From Pseudomonas sp. S06B 330 (GTDB lineage: Bacteria; Pseudomonadota; Gammaproteobacteria; Pseudomonadales; Pseudomonadaceae): a stretch of 64,000 nt of DNA. The number at the start of each line of letters is the position of its first letter. The first letter of the stretch is position 1. This document shows, piece by piece, positions 1 to 10,259 of this stretch. A program made the position numbers and the translations under genes. The stretch spans positions 3,840,501 to 3,904,500 of the forward strand of contig NZ_CP088149.1 of NCBI RefSeq assembly GCF_002845275.2. The letters are read 5' to 3'. The notes beneath the pieces are model-generated. The model did not search any database and was not told where the DNA came from. It saw nothing but the letters and a program-made list of their open reading frames with translations.

Positions 1-2
1 TG

Positions 3-2453
<2,451 letters not shown>

Positions 2454-2460
2454 GAGCGCT

Positions 2461-3930
2461 ATGGACCTGACGATTCAACACTTTATCGCGCTTGCGCCGC
2501 TGCTGATTACCACCATCACCGTTGTCGTGGTGATGCTGGCAATCGCCTGGCGCCGCAACCATTCGCAAACCTTCCTGCTGTCGACCGTAGGCCTGAACCT
2601 GGCCCTGCTGTCGATCCTGCCGGTATTGAAAGTCGTACCCCTGGCAGTGACCCCGCTGCTGACCATCGACAAGTTCGCCTGCCTGTACATGGCGCTGATC
2701 CTGGTCGCCACCCTGGCGTGCGTCACCCTCGCCCACGCGTATCTGGGTGATGGCGGCAAAGGCTACCCAGGCAACCGCGAAGAGCTGTACCTGCTGATCC
2801 TCATGGCTGCTCTCGGTGGCCTGGTACTGGTCAGCGCGCAGCACCTGGCTGGCCTGTTCATTGGTCTTGAGCTGCTGTCGGTACCGGTCTACGGCCTGGT
2901 CGCTTATGCCTTCTTCAACAAGCGTTCGCTGGAAGCCGGCATCAAGTACATGGTGCTGTCAGCTGCCGGTTCTGCGTTCCTGCTGTTCGGTATGGCCCTG
3001 CTCTACGCCGATGCCGGTAGCCTGAGCTTCGACGGTATCGGTAAGGCGCTGGCCGCTACCAACATGCCAAGCCTGCTGGCACAGCTGGGCCTGGGCATGA
3101 TGCTGGTGGGTCTGGCGTTCAAACTGTCGCTGGTGCCGTTCCACCTGTGGACCCCGGACGTCTACGAAGGTGCTCCGGCACCGGTCGCCGCCTTCCTGGC
3201 CACCGCCAGCAAGGTCGCGGTGTTCGCCGTTGTCGTGCGTCTGTACATGCTTTCGCCTGCTGCCAGCAGCGGCGTGCTGACCACCGTGCTGTCGGTGATT
3301 GCCGTTGCCTCGATCCTGATCGGTAACCTGCTGGCACTGACCCAGAGCAACCTCAAGCGTCTGCTTGGTTACTCGTCCATCGCCCACTTCGGCTACCTGC
3401 TGATTGCCCTGGTGGCGAGCAAGGGTCTGGCCGTTGAAGCCATCGGCGTGTACCTGGTCACCTACGTGATCACCAGCCTCGGTGCTTTCGGCGTGATCAC
3501 CCTGATGTCCTCGCCGTACAACGGCCGTGACGCGGACGCCCTGTATGAGTACCGCGGCCTGTTCTGGCGTCGTCCGTACCTGACCGCAGTGCTGACCGTC
3601 ATGATGCTGTCGCTGGCCGGTATCCCGCTGACCGCAGGCTTCATCGGCAAGTTCTACATCATCGCCACCGGTGTCGAATCGCAGCTGTGGTGGCTGGTCG
3701 GTGCCCTGGTGATCGGTAGTGCCATCGGTGTGTTCTATTACCTGCGCGTGATGGTCACCCTGTTCCTGATTGAGCCGAACCTGCGTCGTCACGATGCCCC
3801 GCTGAACTGGGAACAGCGTACCGGTGGCGTCATGCTGCTGGCGATCGCGATCCTGGCCTTTGTGCTGGGTGTGTACCCGCAGCCGTTACTGGACATGGTT
3901 CAGCATGCAGGCTTGCAACTGATCGGTTGA
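2461..3930 (+). CDS. nuoN: NADH-quinone oxidoreductase subunit N
   Basis: NuoN (489 residues) is the third antiporter-like membrane subunit of complex I and the last gene of the nuo operon. The frame is open from 2398, but the ATG at 2461 ([15 protein letters not shown]) gives the expected N-terminus and lies just 7 bases after the nuoM stop, so translation is probably coupled. Seen: multiple hydrophobic helices and the conserved [19 protein letters not shown] segment with the pumping-channel Lys just before it. An intrinsic terminator follows 18 bases after the stop, which marks the operon end. Confidence 0.96.
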   Translation: MDLTIQHFIALAPLLITTITVVVVMLAIAWRRNHSQTFLLSTVGLNLALLSILPVLKVVPLAVTPLLTIDKFACLYMALILVATLACVTLAHAYLGDGGKGYPGNREELYLLILMAALGGLVLVSAQHLAGLFIGLELLSVPVYGLVAYAFFNKRSLEAGIKYMVLSAAGSAFLLFGMALLYADAGSLSFDGIGKALAATNMPSLLAQLGLGMMLVGLAFKLSLVPFHLWTPDVYEGAPAPVAAFLATASKVAVFAVVVRLYMLSPAASSGVLTTVLSVIAVASILIGNLLALTQSNLKRLLGYSSIAHFGYLLIALVASKGLAVEAIGVYLVTYVITSLGAFGVITLMSSPYNGRDADALYEYRGLFWRRPYLTAVLTVMMLSLAGIPLTAGFIGKFYIIATGVESQLWWLVGALVIGSAIGVFYYLRVMVTLFLIEPNLRRHDAPLNWEQRTGGVMLLAIAILAFVLGVYPQPLLDMVQHAGLQLIG

Positions 3931-3948
3931 TCGATCTTGCAATGACAG

Positions 3949-3978
3949 ACACCCCGCTTCGGCGGGGTGTTTTTTTTT
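3949..3978 (+). terminator. Rho-independent terminator of the nuo operon
   Basis: A perfect stem ACACCCCGC / GCGGGGTGT with a TTCG loop is followed by nine T residues. It lies immediately after nuoN and is the strongest intrinsic terminator in the window. Confidence 0.93.
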
Positions 3979-4008
3979 GCCCCCCACTCGTATAACGCGC
4001 TGCCCCCT

Positions 4009-4042
4009 TGTGGGAGCCGGCCTTGCCGGCGATGACGCCGGT
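4009..4042. repeat. REP-like palindromic element
   Basis: The sequence TGTGGGAGCCGGCCTTGCCG, followed by GCGATGACGCCGG, resembles the short repetitive extragenic palindromes common in Pseudomonas: a GTGGGAG head and a GCCGGC-CTT-GCCGGC stem. It lies between the nuo terminator and the next gene. Related heads occur near 10199 and 51173. The genome-wide copy number cannot be judged from this window. Confidence 0.6.
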
Positions 4043-4114
4043 ACAGATCAGCGACTGTGCTTCGTCTGATAGTTGCGACGTCTGATTCCCGCTCACAGTC
4101 CCGGAACCCCTTCG

Positions 4115-6199
4115 ATGCGCCCCACCCTACCCCGCTCCTCCCTCGCCGTGCTGATCTCCTGCGCCGCCTCAGTCCAGGCCAACGAAGGCATTGAACTTGG
4201 CCAAGTGTTGATCCAGGAACAGGAGCAGAGCGAACTGCAAGACGCCCGTGAACGCCTGAATCAGGTACCAGGCGCCAGCAACCTGATTGACATGCAACGG
4301 GTGGAGCAAGGTCGGGTCGCCAGCAACCAGGACGTACTGGCCTACCAGCCGGGCGTATTCGCCCAGTCCGCCGGCAACGACGGCATCAAGTTGTCGATCC
4401 GTGGCTCTGGCATCAACCGCGCACCGGGCAGCCACGGTTCTGGCGTGTACACAATGTTCGACGGTCTGCCGCTGACCGGTCCGGGCGGCACGCCTTATGA
4501 GTTGTTCGAACCGTTGTGGCTAAGCCGTGCCGAAGTCCTACGCGGCGCCAACGGTTTCGACCGCGGCGCTCTGGCCCTGGGTGGCGCCATTGATTACATC
4601 ACCCACACCGGTTACGACGCCGCGCCTTTGCAAGTTCGCTATGAAGTGGGCAGCCGCGGCTATGCCAAGCGCCAGATCAGTTCGGGCCAGGTCTTGGGTG
4701 ACCTGGACTACTACGTGGCCCTGACTGACGCTGAGTACGATGGCTATCAGGAGCACAGCAGTGGCAGCAGCAAGGGGATTGCCGCCAACGTCGGTTACCG
4801 TTTCAATCCGAATCTGGAAACGCGTTTCTACCTGCGCTATAGGGAAACCGAGAACGACCTGGCTGGGCGCCTGACCAAAGCGCAAATCAAACATGATCCG
4901 CGTGCGGCCAATCCGCTCTACCTGAGTCGCGATGCCAGCCGTCCGCAACCGGGCAGTACCTGGGTAGGCAACAAGACCACGTTTTTCCTTGATGATGATT
5001 CACGTCTGGAGGCCGGGCTGGTCTACCACGACTACCCGATGGACCTACGCGAAGGTGCTAACCGTTTGAAAGTCGCTTACAGCGACGTCAGCGGCACCTT
5101 GAACTACTTGCGTCGTGACACGCTGTTCGGCCACGAGAGCAAAACCACTGTTGGCTGGCGCACCACAAAGCACTTGCCCAACAGTGGTGCGTCCGAATTT
5201 GTCCGGGTATCGGAAAACAGCAATGGCAACCTGCCCGTAGGCACCCGCACCCGCGACTTCAGCTACCAAGGTTCCGACAGCGTTGTGCATGTTGGCAATG
5301 ACCTTGAGTTGGTGCCGAATCTGTGGCTGACCAGCGGCCTGGCAATGATCTACACCCGTCGCGAAAGTGCCGTGACCTACCCGGAAAACGGCGGCAAGGT
5401 CAGCCAACATGACTGGGACTACGCTCCACGCCTGGGTTTACGCTATGACCTGAACCCAAGCCTGCAACTGTACGGCAACCTTAGCCGCTCCGTTGAACCG
5501 CCCCACCCCTGGGCGTTGATCTGGAGCTCGCCGCGGGTCAATGGCCAGCAGATCCAGCCCATCGAAATGCAAAACCAGACCGCCACAACCCTGGAACTGG
5601 GTGCTCGCGGTGAGGCGCAGATCGGGCGCTGGGACCTGGCCTGGTATTACTCGGACGTGCGCCACGAGTTGCTGGCAGTGGAGATCGTGTCGGGCCTGCC
5701 CGCCGCCGAATTCAACGCCAGCCCCACCGTCCATCAAGGCGTAGAAGCTGGCCTCGACAGCCTGCTCTGGCAACGTGCCGACGTCGGCAAGCTGTCGCTG
5801 CGCCAGGCCTACACCTTCAGTGACTTCCACTACCGTGATGACGATACCTTTGGCGACAATCGCCTGCCCGGTATCCCGATGCACTACTACCAGGCCGAGC
5901 TGCGCTTTGACCTGCCCAGCGGTTTGTATGCCGGGATCAATACGCAGATGGCGTCCAAGGTCCAGGTCGATTATGCCAACAGCTATCCGACAGATGCCTA
6001 TGCCCTTCTTGGCGCAACCTTGGGCTACAACTCGCCGAAACAAGACTGGCAGACCTGGCTGGATCTACGCAACCTGACCAACAAGCGTTATGCCGCCACG
6101 GTAACACCAGGCTACAACGACAATGGCAAGGACATTGCCCACTCGACCCCAGGCGAAGGCTTTGGCGTCTACGCTGGCGTGTCCTACAGTTTCCGCTAA
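4115..6199 (+). CDS. TonB-dependent outer membrane receptor
   Basis: A TonB-dependent receptor of 694 residues that would import a chelated metal or another scarce substrate across the outer membrane. The frame is open from 4073, but the ATG at 4115 gives a proper signal peptide (MRPTLPRSSLAVLISCAASVQA), so I prefer it. Seen: a plug domain (about residues 35-150, with VLAYQPGVFAQ and LSIRGSGINR) and a 22-strand-type barrel ending in an aromatic residue (SYSFR), as expected for outer membrane assembly. There is no N-terminal STN signalling domain, so it is not a FecI/FecR-type transducer. No transport or regulator gene adjoins it, and the substrate is unknown. Confidence 0.88.
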   Translation: MRPTLPRSSLAVLISCAASVQANEGIELGQVLIQEQEQSELQDARERLNQVPGASNLIDMQRVEQGRVASNQDVLAYQPGVFAQSAGNDGIKLSIRGSGINRAPGSHGSGVYTMFDGLPLTGPGGTPYELFEPLWLSRAEVLRGANGFDRGALALGGAIDYITHTGYDAAPLQVRYEVGSRGYAKRQISSGQVLGDLDYYVALTDAEYDGYQEHSSGSSKGIAANVGYRFNPNLETRFYLRYRETENDLAGRLTKAQIKHDPRAANPLYLSRDASRPQPGSTWVGNKTTFFLDDDSRLEAGLVYHDYPMDLREGANRLKVAYSDVSGTLNYLRRDTLFGHESKTTVGWRTTKHLPNSGASEFVRVSENSNGNLPVGTRTRDFSYQGSDSVVHVGNDLELVPNLWLTSGLAMIYTRRESAVTYPENGGKVSQHDWDYAPRLGLRYDLNPSLQLYGNLSRSVEPPHPWALIWSSPRVNGQQIQPIEMQNQTATTLELGARGEAQIGRWDLAWYYSDVRHELLAVEIVSGLPAAEFNASPTVHQGVEAGLDSLLWQRADVGKLSLRQAYTFSDFHYRDDDTFGDNRLPGIPMHYYQAELRFDLPSGLYAGINTQMASKVQVDYANSYPTDAYALLGATLGYNSPKQDWQTWLDLRNLTNKRYAATVTPGYNDNGKDIAHSTPGEGFGVYAGVSYSFR

Positions 6200-7260
6200 C
6201 TGGGCAGTTGCACCTGAGGTTTAGTCGCGACGAAGATCGCCCAGCTGGAGATAAACAGTGCGGCGATCAGCGGTCCGATGACGAAGCCGTTAATACCGAA
6301 TACGGCCAGGCCACCCAGGGTTGAGACCAGAACCAGGTAATCCGGCATTTTGGTGTCCTTGCCCACCAGGATCGGCCGCAACACATTGTCCACCAGACCA
6401 ATCACGAAGACACCGTACAGCGCCAGCACTACACCTTGCCAGAATGAACCGGTAGCGACGAAGTACACTGCCACCGGTGCCCAGACAATGCCGGCGCCCA
6501 CTGCCGGCAGCAATGATAGAAAGGCCATCAGCACGCCCCAGACCAGTGGGCTGGGTATGTCCAGAACCCAGAAGATAACGCCTCCCAAGGCCCCCTGGGT
6601 CACGGCCACCAGCAGGTTGCCCTTCACGGTGGCCCGTACCACACGGTTAAACTTCAATTGCAGGCGGCGCTTCTGCTGCTCGGCCAGTGGCACCGCCGCG
6701 CGGATCTTGCGCACCAGTTCCGCGCCGTCGCGCAAAAAGAAATACAACAAATAGAGCATGACGCCGAAACTCACCAGAAATTCGAACGTACCCTGGCCAA
6801 AACTGAACGCCTGGCCGGCGAAGAACTGGCTGCCTTGCATCGCGCCTTTGGTAATTTTGTCGCGCATACCCTCCAGATCGCCCATACCCATGCGCTCAAG
6901 ACCATTCTGGGCGTAAGGCGGGAGCATGGCCTGGAAGCGCTCAATGTAACCGGCGATATCCAGCTGGCCGCTTTCAATGTTTTTGTATAACGCCGCACCT
7001 TCCTGGACCAGCAGGGTACTGATGACGATCATCGGCAAGATAGCGATCAACAGACACACCAGCAAGGTCAGGCCGGCCGCCAGGTTACGCCGCCAGCCCA
7101 TGCGCGGCAGCAGCCGTCGCTGTAAAGGCGCAAAGAGGATGCCGAGAATCACCGCCCAGAACACCGCGCCGTAGAACGGCAGCAAGATCCAGATAAAGGC
7201 AATGGTCACCAAGGCCAGAAACAGGTGCAGGGCCTTGTGCTGCAGGGCGGTTTCGTTCAT
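6196..7260 (-). CDS. AI-2E / PerM-family permease
   Basis: A polytopic membrane protein of 354 residues in the AI-2E transporter (PerM, PF01594-type) family, whose members export small molecules or act as Na+/H+ antiporters; the substrate here is unknown. Seen: N-terminal helices (FLALVTIAFIWILLPFYGAVFWAVILGILFA), a central hydrophilic portion, and the conserved C-terminal blocks GVVLALYGVFVIGLVDNVLRP and STLGGLAVFGINGFVIGPL. The frame is open to 7329, but the ATG at 7260 has a GGAG ribosome site and gives the family's usual start. Its stop overlaps that of the convergent receptor gene by 4 bases. Confidence 0.88.
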   Translation of the reverse strand: MNETALQHKALHLFLALVTIAFIWILLPFYGAVFWAVILGILFAPLQRRLLPRMGWRRNLAAGLTLLVCLLIAILPMIVISTLLVQEGAALYKNIESGQLDIAGYIERFQAMLPPYAQNGLERMGMGDLEGMRDKITKGAMQGSQFFAGQAFSFGQGTFEFLVSFGVMLYLLYFFLRDGAELVRKIRAAVPLAEQQKRRLQLKFNRVVRATVKGNLLVAVTQGALGGVIFWVLDIPSPLVWGVLMAFLSLLPAVGAGIVWAPVAVYFVATGSFWQGVVLALYGVFVIGLVDNVLRPILVGKDTKMPDYLVLVSTLGGLAVFGINGFVIGPLIAALFISSWAIFVATKPQVQLPS

Positions 7261-7347
7261 GTGCGCTCCGTTGCTGTTCACAACGTTAGTGCACGCCAGC
7301 GTGGTAAAAGTGCCGTTGCGCCGAAACAATCCTCCTCTGGCCGGGCA

Positions 7348-7848
7348 TCAAGCCCCAGCATGCCAATTCTGAGCCTCTAGCCCCGCCAGCAAATCGCTCT
7401 CCCAGTAAAACAGCGCGTTCAGTTCTATTTGCACATAGTCTGAATCATCGTCGCAGTCTCTCTGAGCATAATTCCAGCTGGTCAGTGACTGTCCGTAACA
7501 CTCGTCGCTGCCTGGTTGGGGCGCGTTATACCAGGCCCCCTGGGCAATCGACGTGCTCCAGCTGATCGCTCCAGGCAGTTGCGAACCGCCATCGTGCTCA
7601 CTACCGTTGTGCGCGGTAGGTTGGGGGGGCATTGTGTGCGCGGCGGATGCCAAAGGAATGACTTGGCTTGAGAACGAGAACGTGCAGTTGCTGGCCCCCG
7701 CCAGGGTTTGCCCTTTCCAGTTCCAGGAGTAAGTGGTATCCACTCCGGTGCTTTCATTCAAGGTGTAATGGGCTTGGAAGTTTGCACGAGAGTCGGTGGG
7801 TCGATTGACGGTGATGGACCACTGCCCATGCGATAAAGTCAAAGTCAT
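7348..7848 (-). CDS. Hypothetical protein downstream of the FNR paralogue
   Basis: A protein of 166 residues that I do not recognise. Start chosen at 7848 (MTLTLSHGQWSITVNRP), with an AAGG site 6-9 bases upstream; the frame continues to 7923 only by running back into the preceding gene. No signal peptide or membrane helix is visible. It is rich in Ser, Thr, Trp and Asn, has short amphipathic strands (predicted beta-rich) and contains three Cys (about residues 59, 116 and 130), the last beside an acidic run RDCDDDSDYVQ. It begins 20 bases after the stop of the ANR-type regulator on the same strand, so the two are probably co-transcribed. It could be a lectin-like or aegerolysin-like beta protein, but this is a guess. 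Confidence 0.7.
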   Translation of the reverse strand: MTLTLSHGQWSITVNRPTDSRANFQAHYTLNESTGVDTTYSWNWKGQTLAGASNCTFSFSSQVIPLASAAHTMPPQPTAHNGSEHDGGSQLPGAISWSTSIAQGAWYNAPQPGSDECYGQSLTSWNYAQRDCDDDSDYVQIELNALFYWESDLLAGLEAQNWHAGA

Positions 7849-7867
7849 TTTATACGCCTTAACGCGA

Positions 7868-8578
7868 CTAGTTAAACATCTGCACGGGGTCAATAATGCG
7901 TACTTCCTTGCCTTCAACTTCAATCAAGCCGTTTTGCTGAAGACGGGTGAACACTCGGGATACGGTCTCTCCCGCCAACCCCAAGTAGTTGCCGATGTCG
8001 TTGCGAGAAATGCTCAAGTGCAGTTGATTGGCGGAATAGCCTAAGGCGCTGAAGCGTTCTGCCAGGTCAACCAGCAAGCTGGCGACCCGCGGATCGGCCG
8101 CTTTTTTCGTCAGCAACCGAGTCATTTGCTGGGTATTGCGAATCTCGCGGCTCATCGCCCGAATCAGATGGCGGCGGATCTTGGGCAAGCGAATCAACTG
8201 CGCATCCAGCGCGTCGAAAGGCAACTCGCAGACCTCGCTGTTGTCTAGCGCCCGAACCGAAATCGGATAGGTGGCCGCGCCCATCCCCGAGAGGCCAATC
8301 AGTTCACCGGGCAGATGCAGACCCAGAATCTGTTCTTCGCCGTCTTTGCTCACGCTAAAGGACTTCAACGCGCCGGAACGTATCACGTAAATGGCATTGA
8401 AACTGTCGCCCTGACGAAACAGAAATTCGTCCTTTTTCACTTGGCGACCGTGTTTGACGATGTCATCAAGCAGGTCGATTTCTTCGTAGCTCACTGAACC
8501 AGGCAGACATAGCAGCGCAAGGCTGCAGGTCTTGCAATGCATCTGGCTGTCAGCGTGCAGCTTTACCGAGTCGAGCAT
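7868..8578 (-). CDS. ANR/FNR-family oxygen-responsive transcription regulator (paralogue)
   Basis: A CRP/FNR-superfamily regulator of 236 residues. Seen: the N-terminal cysteine cluster HCKTCSLALLC (Cys15, Cys18, Cys24) plus Cys117 in NSEVCELPF, the four ligands of the oxygen-labile [4Fe-4S] cluster in FNR; a cyclic-nucleotide-binding-like fold; and the recognition helix GNYLGLAGETVSRVF with the E..SR residues that read TTGAT-N4-ATCAA. The frame is open to 8647, but the ATG at 8578 has an AAGGA site and matches ANR length. ANR itself usually lies beside hemN, so this is more likely one of the extra ANR paralogues known from P. putida. It is divergent from trhP and followed by a small unknown gene. 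Confidence 0.9.
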   Translation of the reverse strand: MLDSVKLHADSQMHCKTCSLALLCLPGSVSYEEIDLLDDIVKHGRQVKKDEFLFRQGDSFNAIYVIRSGALKSFSVSKDGEEQILGLHLPGELIGLSGMGAATYPISVRALDNSEVCELPFDALDAQLIRLPKIRRHLIRAMSREIRNTQQMTRLLTKKAADPRVASLLVDLAERFSALGYSANQLHLSISRNDIGNYLGLAGETVSRVFTRLQQNGLIEVEGKEVRIIDPVQMFN

Positions 8579-8667
8579 GTAGAGGTCCTTACGAAATGAC
8601 ACGATGCGTGCCTGAGCCTTAGCAATCAGGCGCAGCTTACGAGCCATTCAATATTCCCCCGGGCCCG

Positions 8668-8685
8668 ATTGAGATGCTTCTCAAT
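8668..8685. promoter_or_regulatory. Perfect 18-bp palindrome upstream of the FNR paralogue
   Basis: ATTGAGATGCTTCTCAAT is a perfect inverted repeat (7-4-7), 90 bases upstream of the regulator's start. The half-sites resemble neither the 14-bp FNR box nor a good Fur box. It is a likely operator for an unidentified factor. Confidence 0.45.
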
Positions 8686-8773
8686 AATCGTCATTTAGTA
8701 TCAAGCCATTGAATTTAATGAATAAATTCAAAAAAGTGTCAGCCGATACAACAACACCATCCGCGCTGGGCTA

Positions 8774-8787
8774 TTGACCCACGTCAA
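8774..8787. promoter_or_regulatory. ANR/FNR box at class II position of trhP
   Basis: TTGACCCACGTCAA is a perfect dyad of the form TTGAY-N4-RTCAA, the ANR/FNR recognition pattern. Its centre (8780.5) is exactly 41.5 bases upstream of a start site predicted at about 8822 from a TAGCAT hexamer at 8810-8815, the geometry of FNR class II activation. The trhP ATG is at 8841. It could also affect the divergent regulator gene. Confidence 0.75.
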
Positions 8788-8840
8788 TTAGCCGATGGGC
8801 CTGAACCGGTAGCATCCGCGCCTTTTAATCCGGCCCGATC

Positions 8841-10157
8841 ATGACTCCGCTTGCCAAACCTGAACTGCTCGCCCCTGCCGGCACCCTGAAAAACATGCGC
8901 TACGCCTTCGCCTACGGCGCCGATGCGGTGTATGCCGGCCAGCCTCGCTACAGCCTGCGGGTGCGCAATAACGAGTTCGACCACGCCAACCTGGCTCTCG
9001 GCATCAAGGAAGCCCAGGCGCAAGGCAAGCGCTTTTACGTCGTGGTCAACATTGCTCCGCATAACGCCAAGCTGAAAACCTTCCTCAAAGATCTGGCGCC
9101 GGTCATTGAGATGGCTCCGGATGCGTTGATCATGTCCGACCCTGGCTTGATCATGCTGGTTCGCCAGCATTTCCCGCAGATGCCGATTCACCTGTCGGTA
9201 CAGGCCAATACCGTGAACTGGGCCAGCGTCGAATTCTGGCGCAGTCAGGGGCTGACGCGGGTGATCCTGTCCCGCGAGCTGTCGCTGGAAGAGATTGAGG
9301 AAATCCGCCAGCAGGTGCCAACAATGGAGTTGGAGGTGTTCGTTCACGGCGCGCTGTGCATGGCCTACTCCGGTCGTTGCCTGCTGTCGGGCTACCTCAA
9401 CCGCCGCGATGCCAACCAGGGCAGTTGCACCAATGCCTGCCGCTGGAAGTACAGCGCCACCGCAGCGACGGAAGATGTCAGCGGCGATATCGTGCGCGAA
9501 GTACAGCCGACCCTGGGTGTTGGCGCCCCCACTGAACAGGTATTCCTGCTCCAGGAGAGCAACCGTCCGGATGAAGACATGCCAGCGTTCGAGGACGAAC
9601 ACGGCACCTACATCATGAACGCCAAGGACCTGCGTGCCGTTCAACACGTCGAACGGCTGACACAAATGGGGGTGCATTCGCTGAAAATCGAAGGCCGGAC
9701 CAAGTCGCACTTTTACTGTGCACGCACCACCCAGGCGTATCGCCAGGCCATTGATGATGCCGTGGCCGGACGTGAGTTTGACCGCAGCCTGATGCTCAAC
9801 CTCGAGTCATTGGCCCAGCGCGGTTACACCGAAGGCTTCCTGCGCCGCCATGTGCATGATGAATATCAAAACTATCAGCGCGGCAATTCGGTGTCTGATC
9901 GTCAGCAGTTTGTGGGCGAGCTGACCGGTGAACGTGTTGATGGTCTGGCCGAAGTTAAGGTCAAAAATCGCTTCGTCCTGGGCGATCACCTGGAACTGAT
10001 GACCCCGCGTGGCAACTATCACTTCGACCTGCACCAGTTACGTGATCGTCAGGGTGCAGCAATCGAAGTGGCACCGGGGGATGGACATACGGTGTACCTG
10101 CCGATTCCTGAGCAGGTGGATCTGGCGTTTGGCCTGTTGTTACGGGAGTTAGTGTAA
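8841..10157 (+). CDS. trhP: tRNA 5-hydroxyuridine modification protein TrhP (YegQ, U32 family)
   Basis: A protein of 438 residues very close to E. coli YegQ/TrhP along its whole length (it shares KPELLAPAGTLKNMRYAFAY). TrhP carries out the prephenate-dependent, oxygen-independent hydroxylation of U34 in certain tRNAs, the step leading to cmo5U. Seen: the U32 barrel, the cysteines Cys173, Cys180, Cys196 and Cys200 in the CMAYSGRC...GSCTNAC region that fit an Fe-S site, and the C-terminal small domain. There is no clear Shine-Dalgarno before the ATG at 8841; the predicted leader is only about 19 bases. An ANR box at 8774 suggests induction at low oxygen. Older annotations call it a U32 peptidase. 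Confidence 0.92.
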   Translation: MTPLAKPELLAPAGTLKNMRYAFAYGADAVYAGQPRYSLRVRNNEFDHANLALGIKEAQAQGKRFYVVVNIAPHNAKLKTFLKDLAPVIEMAPDALIMSDPGLIMLVRQHFPQMPIHLSVQANTVNWASVEFWRSQGLTRVILSRELSLEEIEEIRQQVPTMELEVFVHGALCMAYSGRCLLSGYLNRRDANQGSCTNACRWKYSATAATEDVSGDIVREVQPTLGVGAPTEQVFLLQESNRPDEDMPAFEDEHGTYIMNAKDLRAVQHVERLTQMGVHSLKIEGRTKSHFYCARTTQAYRQAIDDAVAGREFDRSLMLNLESLAQRGYTEGFLRRHVHDEYQNYQRGNSVSDRQQFVGELTGERVDGLAEVKVKNRFVLGDHLELMTPRGNYHFDLHQLRDRQGAAIEVAPGDGHTVYLPIPEQVDLAFGLLLRELV

Positions 10158-10196
10158 AAAACCCAATGCTCTTGGTTATGGGGAGCTCTTGTCTTA

Positions 10197-10242
10197 ATTG
10201 TGGAGCTGGCCTTGCCAGCGCCGATTCTATCGCCAGCAAGGC
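10197..10242. repeat. REP-like element
   Basis: TGTGGAGCTGGCCTTGCCAG is followed by a second, inverted GCCAGCAAGG-type segment. It resembles the elements near 4009 and 51173. It lies in the gap between the convergent trhP and pvdQ genes. Confidence 0.5.
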
Positions 10243-10259
10243 TTGCCCTATGCTTAGGG

